A program made the position numbers and the translations under genes. The notes below the pieces were generated by a model. It was not told the DNA's origin. It saw nothing but the letters and a program-made list of their open reading frames with translations, and did no database searches. From an uncultured Spartobacteria bacterium (GTDB lineage Bacteria > Verrucomicrobiota > Verrucomicrobiia > Chthoniobacterales > Chthoniobacteraceae), in the NCBI GenBank assembly GCA_903929475.1, contig CAIYUV010000272.1:1-34389 (forward strand): a stretch of 34,389 nucleotides of DNA. Reading direction: 5' to 3'. Shown here one piece after another: positions 8,382 through 15,989 of the stretch (positions are counted from its first letter, which is position 1; every line of letters starts with the position of its first letter).

Positions 8382-9166
8382 CACTTGTTGAGGTGGAAAA
8401 AACTGAGCGCACCCAGCGATGTGAGCGCGACGATGAAAGCAGCGACGGACAGCCACGCAAAACGGCGCGACGAGTAGCGATGCGTCCACCTCAACGTGAG
8501 CACGAGTCCGTAAGGCAGCCACACACTCACCGCCATCATCTTGATGGCATCGCGGGCGCTCCCCGCAAAAAACCCGCCTATCAGGCCGAGCGTAAAAAGC
8601 ACGAATCCCGCGAGCATCACCCGCTGCGTCGCGGCGGCGAGAGTCGCGATGGGCGGCAGGTTTTGAAAAACCCCGCCAGTCTGCCGCCGCTTCAGCAGAC
8701 GCTCCTGCACGAGAAACATCACACCCGCGACGCACGCCAGCGCGAACGCGCCATAGGCCATCAAAGACACCGCCGCGTGCAACTCCGCCCAGAATCCGGC
8801 GCTCACTTTTTGCACCGCCGGGAGCGACGCAGACGGGAGAAGTTGCGCGAGCGTCTGGATCAAAAAAACGAACGGCGCGGTGAACGTGCCGAGCAGTGAA
8901 AGCCGATACGTCCCGCCGACGACGAAATACAACAGCACGACCGACCAGCTTAAAAAAACGAGCACCTCGAAAAGATTTGTCACCGGGCATCGTCCGACAG
9001 CCTGTCCCCGCTGATGAAGATATTCCGTCTGGCAGATGAAGCCGGTGAGCATCACCAAAAAATTCCACCGCGAAGGCCGCGCCACACCCGCGCCGAGCGC
9101 GAACATCGTGTAAGCAAAGCCGACTAGAAAGCAGAGCGTAGATGCGTTGAGAAACCAGCGTTCCAT
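8381..9166 (-). CDS. HemX/CcsA-family membrane protein
   Basis: The 261-residue integral membrane protein belongs to the cytochrome c assembly family that includes CcsA, ResC and HemX. About eight hydrophobic segments are visible. Family marks are GRCPVTNLFEVLVFLSW (58-74) and His130 in WAELHAAVSLMAYG, a position used for haem in CcsA proteins. The tryptophan-rich WWD loop of true CcsA is not obvious, so HemX is the closer match. In Bacillus the homologue sits next to hemA and limits HemA levels; the same gene order here (hemX-hemA-hemC-hemD) supports that role, though a cytochrome c maturation role is also possible given the multihaem cytochrome at 11101. The ATG at 9166 is chosen because it starts directly at the first membrane segment and lies just after a promoter-like sequence. 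Confidence 0.82.
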   Translation of the reverse strand: MERWFLNASTLCFLVGFAYTMFALGAGVARPSRWNFLVMLTGFICQTEYLHQRGQAVGRCPVTNLFEVLVFLSWSVVLLYFVVGGTYRLSLLGTFTAPFVFLIQTLAQLLPSASLPAVQKVSAGFWAELHAAVSLMAYGAFALACVAGVMFLVQERLLKRRQTGGVFQNLPPIATLAAATQRVMLAGFVLFTLGLIGGFFAGSARDAIKMMAVSVWLPYGLVLTLRWTHRYSSRRFAWLSVAAFIVALTSLGALSFFHLNK

Positions 9167-9176
9167 TGATTGAGCG

Positions 9177-9205
9177 AAGGTAGTGGGCGAGGCGCGGCTT
9201 GGCAA
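9177..9205 (-). promoter_or_regulatory. Candidate promoter of the hemX-hemA-hemC-cobA/hemD operon
   Basis: On the minus strand TTGCCA (9205-9200) and TACCTT (9182-9177) are 17 bases apart, and the latter ends 10 bases before the hemX ATG. The layout predicts a transcript with only a few leader bases. The match to sigma-70 consensus is fair at -35 and weaker at -10. Confidence 0.4.
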
Positions 9206-9227
9206 AGCCTCAACTGTTAAGCCTGCT

Positions 9228-10982
9228 TTACACGAGTGCGGTGCCGCCGGTGAGCAGGCGTTTGCGGACGCGCTTGCCGTCTTTGAACGTGTAGATGATG
9301 TCCTTTGCCACCCACGTTCCGTGCGTGGAAATTTCCGACGTTTCGCTGGCTATGTTTCCCTTTTCCTTCTCCAGCCACTTCGCAAGCGCGTCGGGCGTGC
9401 TGGCGGATTGCTGCCAGAATTCGGCCACGTCATACGCCATTTCGCGGCATCGCTTTTCCACGAACGCACGGTCGAGAAACGCGAGAAGGTTGCCGGCTTT
9501 CGGCCCCGCCTCGCGGTCGAGAAATACGCGGTAGAGCGCTTTGAACGCCTGCGGTTGCTCGATGGGTGTCATGCGCGCGACCTCGAAGACGCGGCTCTGG
9601 ATCGCGTCGTCCTCCCACGTCTCCGGCAGCGCATCGGCGAGCGCGTGGAGGAACGCGCGCTGCACGTGCGACAGCTCCGCGGCGCGCGCGGGCAGCGTTT
9701 CCTGCAAGCGCGTCTTTTCCTCCTCGGCTGCGAAATTCGTCACCCATTCGCGGGCGCTCGCAAGTCGTTCGTCGAGGTGACGCTCGTCGTCGGGTGTGAG
9801 CGTCCCGAGGCGCTTCGCCATTTCTGCGCGTGCATTGAGATGCGGCATTTGCACGAGCGCCGTGGCGAGCTGGATGTTTGCGGGCTTGTAAGGCTGCGGC
9901 TCGCGGAGGCACGCGAGGCGGTAGGTCATCGCTTCATCCGGCGTCGCCTGCTTGGCAAAATAGCGCATGTGCGCGCGGTCGAATTCATTGAAGAGCTTCA
10001 CGATTCCATCTTCGTGCGTGTCGAAATTCACGGGCGAATTCGGCTTCGTCCGCATCATCAAAAAGCGCAGCACTTCCGGCGGAAGCAGATTCGCCATGTC
10101 GCGCGCACTGGCGCCGATGCCTTTGCTCGACGACATCTTCGCGCCGCCCACGAGGAAAAATTCATACGGCACGCGCAGCGGCTCCTCCGCGCCGTAGATC
10201 GCCTTGTAGCACGCCGCGCTCACATCGCGTGAACCGCCGCGCGTCGAGTGATCCTTGCCAGCGCCCTCGATGGTCACGGGGAATTGCTTCCACTTTGCGA
10301 CCCACTCCAATTTCCACGGCAGCTTTCCATTTCCACCAAAAGGCGAGATGCGCCCCTCGTGGCCGCAGCCTTTGCCGAGGCCGAGCTTTGGATTCACCAT
10401 GCGCGAAGTAAGGCAGCTATAGGCCACAGTCGTGCCGTCGTAATCGCTCACCTCGGTCGTCGCGATGCAGCCGCACTTTTCGCAAATTACCTGGAATGGC
10501 AACCAGTGCTCGGGCCTCACCGCACCGCTCACCTCTTTATATACAGCGCGCACTTTGTCCGCATTGCGAAGGATCGTATCAATCTCCGCGTCGAATTTTC
10601 CCGCGCGATAAATGTCCCGCATCCGGTAACGCTCCACCTTCACTCCAAGCTCGTCGAAAACCTGCCAGAACTCCCGGATGTAAAACTCCGCCATGTCGCC
10701 CTCGGCCCCGCACGGCGCTGGCGTGTTGCACAGCGGCTTGCCGATGTGCCGGCCAAAGTGCGCGTCCTCGCCCTTCGGGATTTCATCCACGGGATCGTAG
10801 TCATCCACGCCAAAAAGATACCGCACTTCGACACCCCGCTCTATTAGTGTGCGGAAAATCGCGTCGTGAATCAGCACGCCGCGCAGCGCGCCAACATGCA
10901 CACGCCCGCTTGGCGTCTTCGAGTCATTGATGATCTGCGGCCCGGCGCCAGCGCGCTCCGCCACTTCTTCGGTCCAAAACAT
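9228..10982 (-). CDS. lysS: Lysyl-tRNA synthetase, class I
   Basis: This 584-residue enzyme charges tRNA-Lys and is of the class I (archaeal-type) fold, unrelated to the class II LysS of most bacteria. Class I signatures are TPSGRVHVGALRG (23-35, the HIGH region) and KMSSSKG (282-288, the KMSKS loop). A zinc-type cysteine cluster is present at CEKCGC (167-172) with CGH at 206-208, and GAGKDHSTRGGSRDV (241-255) is a class I LysRS motif. The frame is open to 11087, but the ATG at 10982 is preferred: it follows a promoter-like sequence and gives the usual N-terminus (FWTEEVAER). It is divergent from the cytochrome gene at 11101 and upstream of the haem operon on the same strand. Class I LysRS occurs patchily in bacteria, for example spirochaetes and some alphaproteobacteria. 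Confidence 0.95.
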   Translation of the reverse strand: MFWTEEVAERAGAGPQIINDSKTPSGRVHVGALRGVLIHDAIFRTLIERGVEVRYLFGVDDYDPVDEIPKGEDAHFGRHIGKPLCNTPAPCGAEGDMAEFYIREFWQVFDELGVKVERYRMRDIYRAGKFDAEIDTILRNADKVRAVYKEVSGAVRPEHWLPFQVICEKCGCIATTEVSDYDGTTVAYSCLTSRMVNPKLGLGKGCGHEGRISPFGGNGKLPWKLEWVAKWKQFPVTIEGAGKDHSTRGGSRDVSAACYKAIYGAEEPLRVPYEFFLVGGAKMSSSKGIGASARDMANLLPPEVLRFLMMRTKPNSPVNFDTHEDGIVKLFNEFDRAHMRYFAKQATPDEAMTYRLACLREPQPYKPANIQLATALVQMPHLNARAEMAKRLGTLTPDDERHLDERLASAREWVTNFAAEEEKTRLQETLPARAAELSHVQRAFLHALADALPETWEDDAIQSRVFEVARMTPIEQPQAFKALYRVFLDREAGPKAGNLLAFLDRAFVEKRCREMAYDVAEFWQQSASTPDALAKWLEKEKGNIASETSEISTHGTWVAKDIIYTFKDGKRVRKRLLTGGTALV

Positions 10983-10991
10983 AGGGCGCGT

Positions 10992-11019
10992 GAGATAGCC
11001 GCGCGCACCGCAAAGTCCA
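10992..11019 (-). promoter_or_regulatory. Candidate lysS promoter
   Basis: On the minus strand TGGACT (11019-11014), a 16-base spacer and TATCTC (10997-10992) precede the lysS ATG by nine bases. The joining sequence CGCGCCCTATG is identical to the one before the bamD-like gene at 12229, which supports a shared promoter and start layout. Confidence 0.4.
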
Positions 11020-11100
11020 GCGCCCACTACAATACGTCCTGCGGGACTCCATCCACTTGCGGGCTTGGCGAAACGCCCGTGCTCCATTTATACACCACGC

Positions 11101-12144
11101 GTGCGCCTTCTGTTTACTCTCCTCATCTGCATCACAGCCGCCCGCGCGGGGGATCACTTCCTTGGCTGGCAAAGCTGCGCATCCTCCGGATGTCATGGCG
11201 GCGGCAAAGGCGACGACCAGATGCTCGTCTGGCAAAAATCCGACGCCCACTCCCGCGCTTACGGCACGCTCATTTCCGAACGCAGCAAGCGCATCGCCGA
11301 GGCGCTCGGCGTCGGAGAAGCAGCGAAGAGCAATCAATGCACCGTCTGCCATTCGCCAATGGAAAGCGCGGCCACTGCAAAAATTGCGAACGCTTTAAAA
11401 AATCCGAATCACGGCGTTTCGTGCGAAGCGTGCCACGGCCCGGCGGAAAACTGGATTCGCTTTCACACGCGCAAGGACATCTCGCACGCACAGCGAGTCG
11501 CCGCCGGAATGCGCGACCTCGACACCGCCTACCAGCAATCGAACACCTGCGTGGGATGCCACGGCAATCTGCCTGCGGGGCTTGCCAAAGCGAGCCATCC
11601 CACTCTGCGATTTGAACTAGCCCGCCAGCTCGTGGAGATGCCCGCGCACTGGGAAAATTTCGACGCAGGACAATCCGCAAAAGCGTGGCTCACAAGTCAG
11701 GCCGCATTGCTCCGCGAACTTTGCTGGCTTTCGGAAAAAGGCAACGCGCAGCCCGAACGAATCGCCGCGCTTCAATGGGTGCTGCGTGAAACGGCCAGCG
11801 GAGCCGAGTTGCTACCAGCCGACCCAGCGCCCGCACCTCTCCGCACCGCCGCCGACAAACTCGCCAAAGCAGCCAGCAAGATAAAATGGACGACCGAAAA
11901 AACGCGCACTCAATTCGACCGCACCGCCGCACTCGGAGGACAGGTAAAAGATTTTGCACAAGCCGAGGCGCTCGTGCCTGCACTCCGGGCGCTGGTGCTC
12001 GGCCTTGATCCAAAAGTGATGCCGAGAGCGAAGGACTCACTCGTGTCGCTCGATCTGGCCATCCGCTCCCCCGCCCTGTTCGACGCAAAGAAATTCTCCG
12101 AAACCGTCGCCCAACTTACGGCAGCCGTTTCAACGAAACCTTAA
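11101..12144 (+). CDS. Secreted multihaem cytochrome c (c554-like)
   Basis: The 347-residue protein is exported and probably binds four c-type haems. A signal peptide occupies residues 1-16 (MRLLFTLLICITAARA). Haem sites are C26-x4-C31-H32 (an unusual CX4CH), CTVCH (80-84), CEACH (108-112) and CVGCH (150-154). Spacing and the CASSGCHG start resemble cytochrome c554/c-prime-type electron carriers. Residues after about 200 carry no haem motif and look helical and charged. The GTG at 11101 is chosen because it begins the signal peptide; a TTG at 11065 would add 12 polar residues and is less likely. No Shine-Dalgarno is visible. It is divergent from lysS, and no partner reductase is adjacent, so its redox partner is unknown. 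Confidence 0.82.
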   Translation: MRLLFTLLICITAARAGDHFLGWQSCASSGCHGGGKGDDQMLVWQKSDAHSRAYGTLISERSKRIAEALGVGEAAKSNQCTVCHSPMESAATAKIANALKNPNHGVSCEACHGPAENWIRFHTRKDISHAQRVAAGMRDLDTAYQQSNTCVGCHGNLPAGLAKASHPTLRFELARQLVEMPAHWENFDAGQSAKAWLTSQAALLRELCWLSEKGNAQPERIAALQWVLRETASGAELLPADPAPAPLRTAADKLAKAASKIKWTTEKTRTQFDRTAALGGQVKDFAQAEALVPALRALVLGLDPKVMPRAKDSLVSLDLAIRSPALFDAKKFSETVAQLTAAVSTKP

Positions 12145-12191
12145 CCATCTCTCCAATTTCGCCATTGTAGCGACACATTTGAGCAGTCGGC

Positions 12192-12219
12192 TTGACTCAT
12201 TCCTCTCCGCCCCTACCCT
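12192..12219 (+). promoter_or_regulatory. Candidate promoter of the bamD-like/lptE/rsmI operon
   Basis: TTGACT (12192-12197) and TACCCT (12214-12219) are separated by 16 bases, and the -10-like element ends nine bases before the ATG at 12229. The transcript would be leaderless or nearly so. No Shine-Dalgarno is present, consistent with this. Confidence 0.5.
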
Positions 12220-12228
12220 GCGCGCCCT

Positions 12229-13596
12229 ATGCGAAAGCCAGCGTTTCTTTTAACCCTCTCGATCTCCACGCTCGTGCTCGCGCCGTTGCCAGCGAGCGCA
12301 CTAGATATTTTTGGTTGGAAGCCCTTTGGCTCTGACGCGAAGCCTGTGGCAAATGCACCATCCAGCGCTGAAGAAGGCGCTGCCGCCGAAGAACTCCGCC
12401 GGGGGGAATCGCTCGAAAACAGCGGTAAAGTTGACGATGCGGTGAAGGTCTACCGCAGCATCGTGAAAACCAACGGCCTCACGGCAGCAGCACCAAAGGC
12501 ACAGGCGCGCATCGGTCGTATTCTCGAACGTCAGGGCAGCTACAAAAACGCATTCACAGCCTACTCGGACTACACAGCAAAATATCCACGCGGCGGGGAG
12601 TTTGACGTCGTGATTCAAGCACAATTTGAAATCGCGAAGCTCTTCCTTAACGGACAAAAGAAAAAGCTGCTCGGGGTGCCAATCAGCACGGACTACGATA
12701 AAGCGAAGGAAATGTTCGAGGAAATCGTGAAGCGCGCTCCTTTCCACAAGCTCGCTCCGCTCGCGCAATTCAACGTGGGGCAGGCTTTGGAAAAAGCAGG
12801 CAAGCCCTCGGAAGCACTCAGCGCGTATCAGGAGGTTATCACGCGCTATCCCAGCGACGCCATTGCGGACGACGCGCAATATCAAATCGGCTACGTCCAA
12901 TTTCACGAGGCGCAGGACGGAAGCTACGATCAATCCGCCAAGCTAAAAGCGCGCGAGGCCTTCGAGGATTTCGTGAACCGCTACCCAGCGAGCGAGAAAG
13001 TCGCGCAAGCCAAACTGAACATCCAAGCGCTCAGCGGCAGCGACGTAAAAGGCACGATCGAAGTCGCTCGCTTTTACGACAAGACGAAGAACTACAAAGC
13101 CGCCGTCGTTTACTACAACGAGGTGATCCGCAACTCACCCGGCAGTGCAGAGAGCGGTCTGGCCAAAAAGAGGATCGATGAATTGAAGAGCCTCGTCGGC
13201 GCGGACGCGCTCCGCTCAGGACCCGAGCGTGCGCAGAGCGGAGACACCGCGCTCGCCCGCCGTCGAGCACAGGCGCTCGTGGACGTGTCGAGCCGCCCGG
13301 ATTTCAACGGCCCGCCGATCAGCTATCCATATCCCACAGTAAATGGACGCCCCTCCATGCGCACAACGCCACTCGGACCCATCGTCGAGCCTGCGCTCCC
13401 CACTGGCGACCCACTGCAAAGTGCCCCCGGTGCGCAACCGTCGGCACCCGCGAGTGGCGATCCTCTGATCCCGCCCACCCTGCCACCACCGCCAGCCGAA
13501 GGAGCAAAGCCTGCGGAGGCAACCAAAGCCGACGCGCCGAAAACTGACGCTGCACCAGCGGATGCTGACAAAACCAAAAAGCAAAAAAGCAAATGA
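12229..13596 (+). CDS. BamD-like TPR periplasmic protein
   Basis: The 455-residue exported protein has a signal peptide (1-24, ending PASA) and tetratricopeptide-like helical repeats over about 55-320. These carry typical TPR elements such as SGKVDDAVKVYRSIV, AGKPSEALSAYQEVITRYP and NYKAAVVYYNEVI. The arrangement resembles BamD (YfiO), which helps insert outer-membrane beta-barrels. The lipobox cysteine of classical BamD is absent, so it would be soluble or anchored otherwise. Residues 355-455 are a Pro/Ala/Lys-rich low-complexity tail, absent from Escherichia coli BamD. The stop overlaps the start of the LptE-like gene by four bases (ATGA), placing it in an envelope-biogenesis operon and supporting the BamD reading. 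A generic TPR protein remains possible. Confidence 0.75.
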   Translation: MRKPAFLLTLSISTLVLAPLPASALDIFGWKPFGSDAKPVANAPSSAEEGAAAEELRRGESLENSGKVDDAVKVYRSIVKTNGLTAAAPKAQARIGRILERQGSYKNAFTAYSDYTAKYPRGGEFDVVIQAQFEIAKLFLNGQKKKLLGVPISTDYDKAKEMFEEIVKRAPFHKLAPLAQFNVGQALEKAGKPSEALSAYQEVITRYPSDAIADDAQYQIGYVQFHEAQDGSYDQSAKLKAREAFEDFVNRYPASEKVAQAKLNIQALSGSDVKGTIEVARFYDKTKNYKAAVVYYNEVIRNSPGSAESGLAKKRIDELKSLVGADALRSGPERAQSGDTALARRRAQALVDVSSRPDFNGPPISYPYPTVNGRPSMRTTPLGPIVEPALPTGDPLQSAPGAQPSAPASGDPLIPPTLPPPPAEGAKPAEATKADAPKTDAAPADADKTKKQKSK

Positions 13597-14123
13597 GGTT
13601 CACGTTCTCCCTCTTCCTCGCCGTCCTCGCAGTCACATTTGGCGGCTGCGCAGGCTACACTGTCGGACCGATCAAACCCAGGCCGATGAAGCAGGTTCGC
13701 CGCGTTTGCGTGAAGAATTTTAAAAACGACACACTCGAACCGCGCATGAGCGCACTGCTTGCAAATGCTGTCATACGTCTGATGCAGCAAGACGGCACCT
13801 ACGAAATCACAGACGAGGCGCACGCCGATGCGATTCTCGATGGGAAACTCGAACAAATTCAACGCCGCCCGGCCCGCTCGCTTCGCGGAAACATTCTGCA
13901 GACACGCGAATATCTTCTTACTCTGCGGGCAAACTACACCGTCACACGGACAACAACCGGCACACTGCTCGACAGACGCAATGTCAATTCCAGCACCAGT
14001 TTCTACGTCTCGGACGCCAACCTGCTCACTGCGGACTCAAATCAGAATGAACGTCAGGCGCTACCACTTGCCGCCGAAGATATGGCATCGCGAATTGTGA
14101 GTCTGGTCTGCGAAGGCTGGTAG
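13593..14123 (+). CDS. lptE: LptE-like LPS-assembly lipoprotein
   Basis: The 176-residue lipoprotein has a short signal ending in FGGC, with the lipidated Cys19. The mature part has the LptE pattern: GYTVGP at the start, then VCVKNFKNDTLEPRMSALLA, a LEQIQRRP strand, an arginine/threonine-rich strand region and a C-terminal ALPLAAEDMASRIVSLV helix. LptE plugs the LptD barrel that delivers lipopolysaccharide to the outer leaflet. Its start overlaps the bamD-like stop as ATGA, with no Shine-Dalgarno, so translation is probably coupled. The stop is TAG. Its presence indicates a Gram-negative outer membrane with LPS export. LptD is not in the window. LptE families diverge strongly, so the call depends on the fold pattern and neighbourhood. 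Confidence 0.75.
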   Translation: MRFTFSLFLAVLAVTFGGCAGYTVGPIKPRPMKQVRRVCVKNFKNDTLEPRMSALLANAVIRLMQQDGTYEITDEAHADAILDGKLEQIQRRPARSLRGNILQTREYLLTLRANYTVTRTTTGTLLDRRNVNSSTSFYVSDANLLTADSNQNERQALPLAAEDMASRIVSLVCEGW

Positions 14124-14130
14124 GCGGCCG

Positions 14131-14814
14131 ATGCTTTATCTCGTCGCCACACCCATAGGAAACCTAGGTGACATCACCCTCCGCGCGCTTGATGTGCTGC
14201 GCGCTGTGGATCTAATCGCTTGCGAAGACACCCGCCACAGCGGAAATCTGCTTCGGCATTTTAATATCCAGAAGCCACTCGTAAGTTACCACGAACACAA
14301 CGAAGCGCGGCGCACTGCCGAACTCATCGAGCAGCTTGTCGCAGGAAAAAAAGTCGCCGTCATATCCGACGCCGGCCTGCCGGGAATCAGCGATCCCGGC
14401 CATCGTCTTCTACGTGCCTGCCAGCAACGCGGCGTGCCATATACAATTCTCCCGGGACCGAGCGCCGTCCTCACCGCCCTAATCGGATCGGGATTTGCCG
14501 CGGAACATTTTTTCTACGGCGGATTTCTCCCTGTGAAAAGCGGCGGACGTGAGCGCGAACTGCGCGCAGCGGCGGAACGTGACGAGACAAGCGTATTTTT
14601 CGAATCACCACACCGCTTGGTCAAAACACTCGGCGCGGCGGTCGTCCTGCTTGCAACTCGACCCATTTGTGTCGCGCGCGAATTGACCAAGACCTTCGAG
14701 GAATATCGAAGGGGAACGGCTGCCGACTTGCTCGCACACTACACGGCGCACCCTCCAAAAGGTGAAATCGTAATAGTAATCGCAGGCGGCGACTCGATGG
14801 ATTGCCGCGAGTAG
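14131..14814 (+). CDS. rsmI: 16S rRNA (cytidine-1402 2'-O)-methyltransferase
   Basis: The 227-residue enzyme is an SAM-dependent methyltransferase of the tetrapyrrole-methylase fold that modifies C1402 in the ribosomal P site. Diagnostic motifs are YLVATPIGNLGDITLRAL at the N-terminus, LIACEDTRHSGNLL, VSYHEHNE, VISDAGLPGISDPG, LPGPSAVLTAL and VFFESPHRL. It is shorter than the roughly 285-residue E. coli protein: the small C-terminal helical domain is missing, as in several other phyla. It begins seven bases after the lptE stop, so it belongs to the same operon. The stop is TAG. The gene product acts on the ribosome and has no evident functional link to the envelope genes. Confidence 0.95.
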   Translation: MLYLVATPIGNLGDITLRALDVLRAVDLIACEDTRHSGNLLRHFNIQKPLVSYHEHNEARRTAELIEQLVAGKKVAVISDAGLPGISDPGHRLLRACQQRGVPYTILPGPSAVLTALIGSGFAAEHFFYGGFLPVKSGGRERELRAAAERDETSVFFESPHRLVKTLGAAVVLLATRPICVARELTKTFEEYRRGTAADLLAHYTAHPPKGEIVIVIAGGDSMDCRE

Positions 14815-14873
14815 CCACCGAACGCACACTCGACTCCCGCGATTTCACCAGTTGCAATACCTCCCCGCCGACA

Positions 14874-15257
14874 ATGCACCGCATTTTTCTAATCTTTATA
14901 CTGGTGATTCTCGCGTCGTGCTCCGACCCGCGCGCCAGCGCCAAAAACCGCCTAAAGGGTTTGGACACACAAGCACTCCGGTTCGATGCCGCGAAGCTTT
15001 ACAAACAAATCTACGCCGCGCCGGGGCCTGATTATTTCCCGATCAAACAATCGCAGTGGCCGCAAACTTTTAGCACCCTCGGGCCTGTCAGCGTCAGTTG
15101 CCACCGCGACGGTATTTCAGTCGTGCTCACCGACGACCCGACGCATGAAACGGGCCTTCACATCCAGCCGCTTGGAATCTCAACGCCTCCCTCCGCCGCT
15201 TCCATCAAATTCGAACGCATTGAGGAAGGCATCTACTGGTATTCCCTCAGTAAATAA
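14874..15257 (+). CDS. Small lipoprotein of unknown function
   Basis: The 127-residue product begins with a lipoprotein signal (MHRIFLIFILVILASC, lipid-bearing Cys16). The frame is open from 14802, overlapping rsmI, but the ATG at 14874 gives the signal peptide directly. The mature part contains RLKGLDTQALRFDAAKLYKQIY followed by a beta-rich region with two more cysteine-poor strands and ends YWYSLSK. I do not recognise a family. It is the last gene of the plus-strand envelope operon, 59 bases after rsmI, and is followed by a terminator. A role at the outer or inner membrane is inferred only from the lipobox. Confidence 0.7.
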   Translation: MHRIFLIFILVILASCSDPRASAKNRLKGLDTQALRFDAAKLYKQIYAAPGPDYFPIKQSQWPQTFSTLGPVSVSCHRDGISVVLTDDPTHETGLHIQPLGISTPPSAASIKFERIEEGIYWYSLSK

Positions 15258-15258
15258 A

Positions 15259-15292
15259 AAGCCCCGCCCATTTTTCAGGCGGGGCTTCTTGA
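15259..15292. terminator. Bidirectional terminator between the lipoprotein gene and rpmA
   Basis: A 10-bp perfect stem pairs AAGCCCCGCC (15259-15268) with GGCGGGGCTT (15278-15287) around a 9-base loop. On the minus strand it is followed by TTTTTATTTA, a good terminator for rplU-rpmA. The plus-strand tail (CTTCTTG) is weaker. Confidence 0.85.
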
Positions 15293-15308
15293 AAGCTGTA
15301 TAGCGCGT

Positions 15309-15566
15309 TTAGTTCGATGATGCTACAGGCACCACATTCACGCGGCGACCACCACGATCAAAGTGCACCCTGCCGTCCACAAGCGCGAAGATAGTGTAAT
15401 CCCGGCCCAAGCCGACATTCCTTCCGGGAACAAACTTCGTTCCGCGCTGGCGGATGATGATGTTACCAGCAACAACGACTTCGCTGCCGAATTTTTTAAC
15501 GCCGAGCCTTTTGCTGACGCTGTCGCGTCCGTTTTTGACGCTTCCTTGACCTTTCTTATGAGCCAT
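15309..15566 (-). CDS. rpmA: 50S ribosomal protein bL27
   Basis: The 85-residue basic protein is bL27, which lies near the peptidyl transferase centre. Family motifs are [16 protein letters not shown] at the N-terminus, [28 protein letters not shown] and [13 protein letters not shown]. The first residues (AHKKG) are complete, with no cleavable extension as in Firmicutes. It follows rplU by 21 bases on the minus strand, the conserved L21-L27 order. No Shine-Dalgarno precedes the ATG. The usual downstream gene obgE is not found; a terminator comes directly after. Confidence 0.97.
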   Translation of the reverse strand: MAHKKGQGSVKNGRDSVSKRLGVKKFGSEVVVAGNIIIRQRGTKFVPGRNVGLGRDYTIFALVDGRVHFDRGGRRVNVVPVASSN

Positions 15567-15587
15567 ATTGAGAGTATTGGTTAAAAA

Positions 15588-15899
15588 TTACGCGTTGATT
15601 TCAGCCACCTTCACCTTGGTTAGCTTCTGACGATGACCCACCGTGCGGTGATAGCCCTTGCGGCGGCGATATTTGTATGCGAGCACTTTGTCTCCTTTTA
15701 TCTGCGCAACGATTTCACCGACGACGGTTGCACCCTTGAGTTCTCCAGCGAGCCGAATATCGGCACCTTCACCGACCATGAGGATGTCCTTAAAAGTGAC
15801 TTTTGAGCCTGGTTCACCTTCAAGTTTTTCGATGGTGAGCGTTTCGCCGGTGGCGACGCGGTATTGTTTCCCGCCTGTTTTTAAAATTGCGTATGACAT
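15588..15899 (-). CDS. rplU: 50S ribosomal protein bL21
   Basis: The 103-residue protein is bL21, which binds 23S rRNA. It begins MSYAILKTGGKQYRV and has IEKLEGEPGSKVTF, GEIVAQIKGDKVLAYKYRRR and the conserved ending KGYHRTVGHRQKLTKVKV. Length is typical (about 103). It is the first gene of the rplU-rpmA pair. The 90 bases upstream contain a short perfect hairpin that may belong to its leader. There is no Shine-Dalgarno close to the ATG. Confidence 0.97.
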   Translation of the reverse strand: MSYAILKTGGKQYRVATGETLTIEKLEGEPGSKVTFKDILMVGEGADIRLAGELKGATVVGEIVAQIKGDKVLAYKYRRRKGYHRTVGHRQKLTKVKVAEINA

Positions 15900-15922
15900 A
15901 TCTATTTTTCGAAAAGGGCGCG

Positions 15923-15939
15923 GACGCTGCCACAGCGTC
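15923..15939 (-). promoter_or_regulatory. Hairpin in the rplU leader region
   Basis: GACGCTG (15923-15929) and CAGCGTC (15933-15939) form a perfect 7-bp stem with a 3-base loop, 24 bases upstream of the rplU ATG. Leader structures that bind L21 are known in other bacteria, so this may be an autoregulatory element, but it does not match a leader I recognise. Confidence 0.3.
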
Positions 15940-15989
15940 GCCGCACTGACAAGGGATTTCCTCTCATTTTTCAGAATCTTTTCTCAAAC

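Noticed and set aside
8382-9068. Long N-terminal extension of HemA
   Set aside because: It overlaps hemX in another frame and lacks any domain; the ATG at 8381 gives the correct family start and a TGATG overlap.
11065-11100. TTG start of the cytochrome gene
   Set aside because: It would put 12 polar residues before the signal peptide; the GTG at 11101 begins it directly.
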